A DNA stretch of 6,604 nucleotides from an uncultured Alphaproteobacteria bacterium. Lineage in GTDB: Bacteria; Pseudomonadota; Alphaproteobacteria; Rs-D84. Position 1 is the first letter of the stretch. Each line of letters begins with the position of its first letter. The position numbers and the translations under genes are program-made. Below the pieces are notes generated by a model. It had not been told where the DNA came from, searched no databases, and worked only from the letters and a program-made list of their open reading frames with translations. Below are positions 1 to 4,404 of the stretch, in pieces. The stretch lies in contig CALCGS010000009.1 in the NCBI GenBank assembly GCA_937901165.1, positions 1 through 6,604 of the forward strand, written 5' to 3'.

Positions 1-36
1 CAATACTGTGTTATTATTATAAAGCAGTTTGAAAAT

Positions 37-112
37 GCACCATTAGCTCAGTTGGTAGAGCAACTGACTCTTAATCAGTGGGTCCAGGGTTCGAGTCCCT
101 GTGCGTCCACCA
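37..112 (+). tRNA. tRNA-Lys (anticodon CTT), acceptor stem poorly paired
   Basis: This is a cloverleaf for a lysine tRNA reading AAG. Seen directly: T8-A9 (44-45); D stem GCTC/GAGC (46-49 with 58-61); anticodon stem ACTGA/TCAGT (63-67 with 75-79) around loop CTCTTAA with anticodon CTT at 70-72; variable loop 80-84; T stem CAGGG/CCCTG around TTCGAGT (85-101); and an encoded CCA at 110-112. The odd part is the acceptor stem: 5' GCACCAT (37-43) against 3' TGCGTCC (102-108) gives only three Watson-Crick pairs of seven (1-72, 3-70, 4-69). Each half would be normal with another partner (ATGGTGC or GGACGCA). Identity as tRNA-Lys is secure from the core. Whether it yields a functional tRNA is doubtful. 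Confidence 0.85.
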
Positions 113-118
113 AAAATA

Positions 119-148
119 AAAATCACCCATTGTGGTGATTTTGTTTTT
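119..148 (+). terminator. Rho-independent terminator after tRNA-Lys
   Basis: A perfect 9-bp inverted repeat AAAATCACC/GGTGATTTT (119-127 with 134-142) has a 6-nt loop and is followed by GTTTTT. It begins 7 nt after the CCA end, as expected for a terminator of a monocistronic tRNA transcript. Confidence 0.8.
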
Positions 149-175
149 GCAACACAGTTGAGTTATCCGAGTGAA

Positions 176-181
176 TATAAT
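176..181 (+). promoter_or_regulatory. Candidate -10 box for the Cys-rich protein gene
   Basis: A perfect TATAAT lies about 70 nt upstream of the start codon at 252, beyond the tRNA terminator, so the gene needs its own promoter in this interval. No convincing -35 hexamer sits 16-18 nt upstream (TTGAGT is only 12 nt away). In DNA this AT-rich such a hexamer can arise by chance, so this is tentative. Confidence 0.25.
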
Positions 182-251
182 CGGCTTTTTTGTGATTGAT
201 TTTATGTCGTTCGTATGCAATTATTAAAATAATTAGGTATTAGGGGGAAAA

Positions 252-1154
252 ATGAAAAAAAGTTTACTTTTATTTTTCGTTGCATGTTTTGCTTTGTGGG
301 GCGGTGATGGTTATTGTCGAACGAAAGGTTGGGTGTTGGAAGAGATAGATAAAGGATGTATTATTAATGATACAAAGGCAAGCGAGCCGGATGTATTTTA
401 TTTTTGTGTAGGTTCAAAATTGGCGGATGAAAAAAAGATTGCTGGGGTAAAGTTTAATAGAGGTGATGAACAGAAGACAGTGCAACTTGGAGAAGAAGTG
501 CATGGTTATTATTGTTGCGATGTAGATGGAACGCGTAAATTCATAGCAAGTAAAGCAGGAACCAAAAAAGGTGAAGCGACATCTGCGGATAAGAAAAGAA
601 CATGTAAATATGATATTGTTTATGATGTGTGTGGAAAAGAGGTTTCTACACCGTGTAATCCGGAATGTCCAGATGGCCAAGTGTCCCATCCTTTTTCTGG
701 TGAATGTGTGGCACCATGTCCAGATGGCAATGTTTTTGAAAGTGAAATGTCAACAAGATGTATAGAATGTCCAATAACCGCACATTCTGGGGTTGTTCGT
801 GTTATGGATGAAAATGGTCAATATTTGGGTTCGTATTGTAAAACATGTAATGGAACATCGCAAATATTTGATTCCAGAAATCCAGTGGAAAAATATGTGG
901 GTGCAAAAACTCTAAAAGAGAAAGCTGAATATAGTGCTAAAAATAATCCTTTTCTTAGAAGAACTGGTGATATAACAGAAAGTAAATATACAGAATTGTG
1001 TGTCGATATAACGAATTTGCCTGTTTTGGCAACAAAAAATCAAATGTCTGAATGTGCATTATGTCCAGGTGATTTGTTTGAGAAATGTGTTAAATGTATA
1101 GATAATGGGTGTAATAGTGATACTGATTTAAGAGAAAAATGCAGATTAAAGTAA
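252..1154 (+). CDS. Cysteine-rich exported protein of unknown function
   Basis: A 300-residue protein I cannot assign to a named family. The first ~22 residues look like a Sec signal peptide (MKKS, then LLLFFVACFALW, then GGDGYC), so it should be exported. FVAC at 9-12 is too close to the N-terminus for a convincing lipobox. The mature part has about 21 cysteines, including Cys pairs C-x2-C at 170/173, 196/199, 268/271 and 279/282, C-x3-C at 135/139 and 152/156, and a CC at 88-89. Residues 135-173 form a small tandem repeat, C-P-D-G then ~9 residues then Cys, reminiscent of growth-factor-receptor or EGF-like disulfide knots. A disulfide-bonded surface or periplasmic protein is inferred. A purine-rich AGGGGG (242-247) precedes the ATG. 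It is transcribed alone, bounded by hairpin terminators on both sides, and converges on the SodC-like lipoprotein gene. Confidence 0.8.
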   Translation: MKKSLLLFFVACFALWGGDGYCRTKGWVLEEIDKGCIINDTKASEPDVFYFCVGSKLADEKKIAGVKFNRGDEQKTVQLGEEVHGYYCCDVDGTRKFIASKAGTKKGEATSADKKRTCKYDIVYDVCGKEVSTPCNPECPDGQVSHPFSGECVAPCPDGNVFESEMSTRCIECPITAHSGVVRVMDENGQYLGSYCKTCNGTSQIFDSRNPVEKYVGAKTLKEKAEYSAKNNPFLRRTGDITESKYTELCVDITNLPVLATKNQMSECALCPGDLFEKCVKCIDNGCNSDTDLREKCRLK

Positions 1155-1155
1155 T

Positions 1156-1189
1156 AAAAAATACCTTTGAAAAATCAAAGGTATTTTTT
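1156..1189. terminator. Bidirectional terminator between convergent genes
   Basis: A perfect 15-bp inverted repeat (1156-1170 with 1175-1189) has a 4-nt AAAA loop. The outer arms are A-runs and T-runs, so a U-tract follows the hairpin on either strand. It starts right after the stop codon at 1154 and lies 16 nt from the stop of the minus-strand gene ending at 1206, so it can serve both. Confidence 0.88.
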
Positions 1190-1205
1190 GTTGCGGTCGG
1201 TTGTT

Positions 1206-1721
1206 TTATTTTAATGTGCCCCATGCCGCTTTGTATCCGCCATCGCGTTCCATATAGATTTTGGCGTTCTTTAATTGTGTTGCGGTTAAACCACGAATGA
1301 TATATGTGTCTTGCAATGTGCCAACGTGGTCAATGTGTAATTGTGGTAAATCAATTGCCATTGGATTTTTATCACAGCATGTGCTTTCGTCGTTGCAACT
1401 GCCACATTGATATACTTTCAATGTGTATTTTACGTTTGGACGCATATCTTGTAAATCAGTTTTCATTTTTAAGCCGTTATCTGTTTCGATAAATTTAATG
1501 TACCCCATTTTCGATTCGCCACCATGACGACTGCGTGTGTACATTTTTGCATATACTTTGCTGGTGTCTGCATTTGTATAATTTTGTTGAAATACAACTG
1601 TTTCTTGATGGTGTTGTTTTTGTGCTGGCATTGTGTCGTGATGACCACACATTGTGCTGCATCCCGCAAGTAATGCAAGTGCTGATGTCGCAAATATTGA
1701 TTTTTTAATTGTATTTTTCAT
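1206..1721 (-). CDS. SodC-like lipoprotein lacking Cu/Zn ligands
   Basis: A 171-residue predicted lipoprotein. The signal peptide ends in lipobox LLAGC, with Cys21 as the lipidated residue. It is followed by a Cys/His/Met-rich tail (Cys25, His27-His28, Met31, His37-His38). From ~55 on, the sequence follows bacterial periplasmic Cu/Zn superoxide dismutase in order: KVYAKM strand, then ETDNGLKMKTDL (SodC ETDKGLEFSPDL), then GSC, then DLPQL (SodC GDLPAL), then RGLTATQLKNAKIYM (SodC PRLKSLDEIKDKALMVH). However, the copper motif HGFHIH is replaced by KYTLKVY, the zinc loop with its three His and Asp is missing, the late copper His is replaced (IYMERDGG for VHVGGDN), and the C-terminal disulfide Cys is absent. 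Dismutase activity is therefore unlikely. The extra cysteines C106, C109, C115 and C116 could form disulfides or a different metal site. AAGGGG stands 8 nt before the ATG (plus-strand 1730-1735). The SodC relationship is from memory of the family, not an alignment run. Confidence 0.8.
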   Translation of the reverse strand: MKNTIKKSIFATSALALLAGCSTMCGHHDTMPAQKQHHQETVVFQQNYTNADTSKVYAKMYTRSRHGGESKMGYIKFIETDNGLKMKTDLQDMRPNVKYTLKVYQCGSCNDESTCCDKNPMAIDLPQLHIDHVGTLQDTYIIRGLTATQLKNAKIYMERDGGYKAAWGTLK

Positions 1722-1898
1722 TTTGTATTCCCCTTTGTTTGGTTACGAGTTATATTTTACATTATTTTAATTGTTTATTCGTTAGGTTTGATTACCTATT
1801 TTTGTGTATGCGTTGTAATTCCCTGTATAGCGGATTTTTGTCCTGTGATATTGTTGTGCCGTTTGTGGCATTATTTATATGTATAAAAAGGAGAAAAT
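1722..1898. other. Divergent intergenic region (lipoprotein / ferritin-like gene)
   Basis: These 177 bp separate two divergent start codons and must hold both promoters. The only clear sites are the two ribosome binding sites, CCCCTT at 1730-1735 (minus strand reads AAGGGG) and AAGGAG at 1888-1893. I see no strong -35/-10 pair, operator palindrome or repeat. The plus-strand open frame here has no start signal or protein-like composition. Confidence 0.5.
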
Positions 1899-2255
1899 AT
1901 GTACGAATTATTACAAAAACTTATTGCGTTTAAATATTCTTGTAAAATAAATCATTGGAAAACAAATGATTATTCTTTGCATTTGTTGTTTGATAGGTTG
2001 GGCGAAGATATTGATACATGGGTCGATGAAATTGCAGAACAGTACTTTATGGCAACGGATGATAAAAATGTATTCAAATCATCTTTGTTAAATCCAAAGT
2101 TTGTGCGTGTTGATTTGTATAAATTTTGTTTGGATATTATAAACGATATCGAAAAGTTGGTAAAAAAACATGATATAAACGAGGGGATGATTTCTTTGCT
2201 TACGGATATTGAATCAGGCTTTTTAAATAAATTAGCTTTGGTAAAATTAAAATAA
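1899..2255 (+). CDS. Small ferritin-like (DUF5856/Dps-like) protein
   Basis: A 118-residue cytoplasmic protein with no signal peptide, predicted mostly helical. The N-terminal helices carry H19-W20-K-T, then Y25-S-L-H28-x3-D32, then D39, then D43-E44 and E47. The HW start and the H28-x3-D32, D32-x10-D43, D43-x3-E47 spacings match the ferroxidase-type pattern of Dps (HWN...H...D...D...E). The 9-residue step between the two histidines fits DUF5856, a ferritin-like family I know mainly from T4-like phages and some bacteria, better than Dps proper, where it is 12. The C-terminal helix (~95-117) carries an acidic D103-x-E105 and could complete a four-helix bundle. Iron binding or protection against oxidants is plausible but inferred; at 118 residues it is shorter than Dps (~160). 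AAGGAG 5 nt before the ATG supports the start. It is transcribed alone, with its own terminator. Confidence 0.7.
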   Translation: MYELLQKLIAFKYSCKINHWKTNDYSLHLLFDRLGEDIDTWVDEIAEQYFMATDDKNVFKSSLLNPKFVRVDLYKFCLDIINDIEKLVKKHDINEGMISLLTDIESGFLNKLALVKLK

Positions 2256-2260
2256 TATTT

Positions 2261-2288
2261 GTCCCAAAATATTTTTTGGGACTTTTTT
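2261..2288 (+). terminator. Terminator of the ferritin-like gene
   Basis: An inverted repeat GTCCCAAAA/TTTTGGGAC (2261-2269 with 2274-2282) with a 4-nt loop is followed by six T, starting 5 nt after the stop codon. It is a typical intrinsic terminator for the plus-strand gene. Confidence 0.88.
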
Positions 2289-2296
2289 ACTTTATA

Positions 2297-2330
2297 AAAA
2301 ATATCCCATATTTGATATATGGGATATTTT
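2297..2330 (-). terminator. Terminator of the outer-membrane barrel gene
   Basis: A 14-bp perfect inverted repeat AAAATATCCCATAT/ATATGGGATATTTT (2298-2311 with 2317-2330) lies just beyond the minus-strand stop codon at 2346. Read on the minus strand the hairpin ends in a U-run. The convergent neighbour has a separate hairpin to the left, so each gene appears to have its own stop signal. Confidence 0.82.
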
Positions 2331-2345
2331 GTTGATGGTTTAGAT

Positions 2346-2942
2346 TTAGAACATAAATCTGATACCAATATCACCACCAAAGTTATGCAAACCAGAAGCA
2401 ACATCAACATAGTTATAACGTGCAGCAACGTCAACTGCGAACATTTCCATGTCAAACGATACACCCATTGTTCCCATTGCAGAGAAACTTGTTTTGTCAT
2501 AACTTGGTGCATTGTTGGATGCATCTACTTTTACAAAACCAACACCGGCACCAACACCGATAAATGGACGTACGATTTGATAATCACCAAATTCCATATA
2601 TGCGTTCATCAATAATGTTTGCAATTTTGTGTCTACGTTTACATCTTGATCACCAAAGGTTGCACTGTCTTTTGCTTTGCCATATAAAGAATATTCGATT
2701 TCAGAACGAACTGTGTCGCACATTTCCAAACCCATTGCTGCACGGCCTTGGAATACAAAGTCAGTCATTGATTCTTTGTTGCCATTAAAGTTGTAATTCA
2801 AATTCGTATATCCCATACCACCACGCAAACCAATGTATGGATCCAATCCCCACATTTGCCAAGAACTGCCTTGGTTTGGGTTGCCCGCCAAAGCAGGTGT
2901 TGCTATCAATGCAGCTAATACTGATAGAGTCGTTTTTTTCAT
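2346..2942 (-). CDS. Outer-membrane beta-barrel protein (OmpA-barrel-like, ~8 strands)
   Basis: A 198-residue protein with a clean Sec signal peptide (residues 1-19, cleavage after ALA). The mature ~179 residues alternate hydrophobic and polar positions in strand-length blocks rich in Gly and aromatics: YIGLRGGMGYTNLNY (~36-50), FVFQGRAAMGLEM (~62-74), SEIEYSLYG (~80-88), LLMNAYMEFGDY (~110-121), VRPFIGVGAGVGFVKV (~124-139), SFSAMGTMGVSF (~152-163), MFAVDVAARYNYVDV (~167-181) and GGDIGIRFMF (~189-198). The terminal Phe is the usual BAM recognition signal. Size and layout fit the eight-stranded OmpA-transmembrane/OmpX/Opa-type barrel superfamily; no periplasmic peptidoglycan-binding OmpA domain follows. 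The role could be structural or adhesive and cannot be specified. AAAGGAG 7 nt before the ATG (plus-strand 2950-2956) supports the start. It is monocistronic and divergent from the autotransporter gene. Confidence 0.85.
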   Translation of the reverse strand: MKKTTLSVLAALIATPALAGNPNQGSSWQMWGLDPYIGLRGGMGYTNLNYNFNGNKESMTDFVFQGRAAMGLEMCDTVRSEIEYSLYGKAKDSATFGDQDVNVDTKLQTLLMNAYMEFGDYQIVRPFIGVGAGVGFVKVDASNNAPSYDKTSFSAMGTMGVSFDMEMFAVDVAARYNYVDVASGLHNFGGDIGIRFMF

Positions 2943-2980
2943 TTCTTTTCTCCTTTGTAGGTTTTTATTTATTGTTTTTC

Positions 2981-3094
2981 ATGTCTACGCTGTCATATTA
3001 TCAAAATAAAAATGCTATTCATATAGGTATGGATGCCCAGGATTTTGTTCTTATATTTTTGTTCATTTCTTTGTTTTTGTTTGCTAGTATTTGA
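2981..3094 (+). CDS. Possible micro-ORF with one membrane segment
   Basis: A 37-codon open frame in the divergent gap. Its C-terminal half (FVLIFLFISLFLFASI) would be a strongly hydrophobic single membrane span. Its stop TGA (3092-3094) overlaps a possible TTG start (3091) and lies 5 nt before the ATG (3100) of the autotransporter gene, an arrangement compatible with translational coupling. Against it, no Shine-Dalgarno sequence precedes ATG 2981 or the in-frame ATG 3029, and T-rich DNA readily encodes Phe/Leu runs by chance. It is speculative. Confidence 0.2.
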   Translation: MSTLSYYQNKNAIHIGMDAQDFVLIFLFISLFLFASI

Positions 3095-3099
3095 TTGTG

Positions 3100-4404
3100 A
3101 TGCGTTTAGGAGTATTGGCTTTTATTGCTTGTTGTTTTATGTCATTTAATTTAATGGCAGATGATTTTATTACGATAAGTGGTAATTCTGTATTGGTTAA
3201 TGATAATGTGCAAAATTTGAAATTGTCTGATTTGGTAAATGTTGCACAAAATGCAGATGAGATTTCTATTGGTAATAATGTGTGGTTGGTGTTGGATAAT
3301 GATTTTATTCCTGGGGCTTTTTCAAATACTCTTACGCTTAATGGGGATTGTTATTTGAAAATTTCAGATTTAACGAATTTTCAAGATACTGTTTTGTTTT
3401 GGGTTGATAATGCTGCGAATTTACATCTGTATCAAGAAGCACAAGATGAAAATATTTATTCTGTGCGCATGGTGTCTGAATCTGGGGCGGTACGTTTGTT
3501 GGGAATACGTGTAACAGATTATGAAAATTTATTAAGTTATAATAATGATGTTGGTGGTGATTTGAATTTGTTGCGTGAAAAGGATGCTGATGATAAATTG
3601 TTTTCTGTTTTAGATTCGTTGGATAACATAAATGATTTTAATGAAATTATTAATAAATCTGTGCATTTTAATCCCATCTTGTTAATGAATATGGTTGGGG
3701 TGCTTGATAATTTTCAATTGAATAAAAATAAGTTTATATTAAACGAATCGGATTTATGGATTGCACCAGAATATATTTTTGGTGATAAAATGTCTGCGTT
3801 GGGTGTAAATGTTGGTACACGTGTATTACATACAGATAATTTTTACCTTGGATTGAGTGGGTATTATTACAATGCAAATTGGGCTGATAATATCAATAAA
3901 TTTTCTGGAAATACGTTCGGTGGAAATTTAGATGCGTTTTATAAAATTTCAGATTTGTTTTTTGTTAGTTCTAAAATTGGTGCTAGTTATACAAAATTCG
4001 ATTCGGGTTATGTGTTTGATGATGAAAAAATATTTGAAAATCCTTATGGAGTATCGCTTTATTATGGTGTAGATTTTGGTGCAAGTTTTGATGTGAATGA
4101 TAATTTATCTGTTGTGCCTTTTGTCGGTTTGTATGATGATTATGTGTATATTGTGAATAAAAGTGATGATAATTTTGCCGTTAAAACTGGTGCAAATGCA
4201 AAATATAAATTTAGTTTTGATAATATGTTGTATAAATATTCGGCATATTTTGCCGTGGATACAAATGCAGAAATAAATGCTGGTGTATCTGTTGATGTTT
4301 GGTCCGAACTGGATGGGGCAGGTGGTACAATATCAGCAGAGGTTTATAATTCTGATTTTGGTATGCAGTACAAAATCACAGGAAAACTAAACATTGTGTT
4401 TTAA
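3100..4404 (+). CDS. Autotransporter-type outer-membrane protein with short passenger
   Basis: A 434-residue protein counted from ATG 3100. The frame also allows GTG 3097 or TTG 3091, but an in-frame TAG at 3085 excludes anything earlier. The ATG gives a good signal peptide (1-20, ending NLMA before DDF). Residues ~21-185 are Asn/Asp-rich with short beta-prone stretches (ITISGNSVLV, VWLVLDN, TLTLNGDCYLKI), as in a small beta-helix-like passenger. From ~185 a linker (SVHFNPILLMNMVGVL) leads into a barrel of ~12 amphipathic strands, for example MSALGVNVGTRVL, FYLGLSGYYYNANW, FGGNLDAFYKI, FVSSKIGASYTKF and NLSVVPFVGLY, closing with GMQYKITGKLNIVF. The terminal Phe and the order of the Gly/aromatic strands fit the type V autotransporter barrel. 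Inferred role: surface display or adhesion. No Shine-Dalgarno is visible. Its stop overlaps the miaB stop, with no terminator between them. Confidence 0.75.
   Translation: MRLGVLAFIACCFMSFNLMADDFITISGNSVLVNDNVQNLKLSDLVNVAQNADEISIGNNVWLVLDNDFIPGAFSNTLTLNGDCYLKISDLTNFQDTVLFWVDNAANLHLYQEAQDENIYSVRMVSESGAVRLLGIRVTDYENLLSYNNDVGGDLNLLREKDADDKLFSVLDSLDNINDFNEIINKSVHFNPILLMNMVGVLDNFQLNKNKFILNESDLWIAPEYIFGDKMSALGVNVGTRVLHTDNFYLGLSGYYYNANWADNINKFSGNTFGGNLDAFYKISDLFFVSSKIGASYTKFDSGYVFDDEKIFENPYGVSLYYGVDFGASFDVNDNLSVVPFVGLYDDYVYIVNKSDDNFAVKTGANAKYKFSFDNMLYKYSAYFAVDTNAEINAGVSVDVWSELDGAGGTISAEVYNSDFGMQYKITGKLNIVF

Noticed and set aside
37..112. tRNA as the attachment site of an integrated element covering the left half
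   Set aside because: No integrase gene and no second copy of the tRNA 3' end occur in the window, so there is no positive evidence beyond the odd acceptor stem.
166..190. CCGA/TCGG hairpin followed by T-run before the Cys-rich gene
   Set aside because: The stem is only 4 bp with a 10-nt loop, and a much better terminator lies just upstream at 119-148.
414..689. Minus-strand open frame of 91 codons within the Cys-rich gene
   Set aside because: It lies wholly inside a plus-strand gene with a signal peptide and ribosome binding site, and its Cys/Phe/Ile-rich product mirrors the opposite strand's codon bias.
1740..1890. Promoter hexamers in the divergent gap
   Set aside because: Several AT-rich hexamers resemble -10 boxes, but none has a -35 partner at 16-18 nt, so none can be called.
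1970..2524. Minus-strand 184-codon open frame across the ferritin-like gene and the barrel gene's end
   Set aside because: It crosses two terminators and two better-supported genes, and has no ribosome binding site and no recognisable domain.
2837..3094. Plus-strand 85-codon frame starting inside the barrel gene
   Set aside because: Its first part is antisense to the signal-peptide region of the barrel gene. Only its last 37 codons lie in free DNA, and these are reported separately as a weak micro-ORF.
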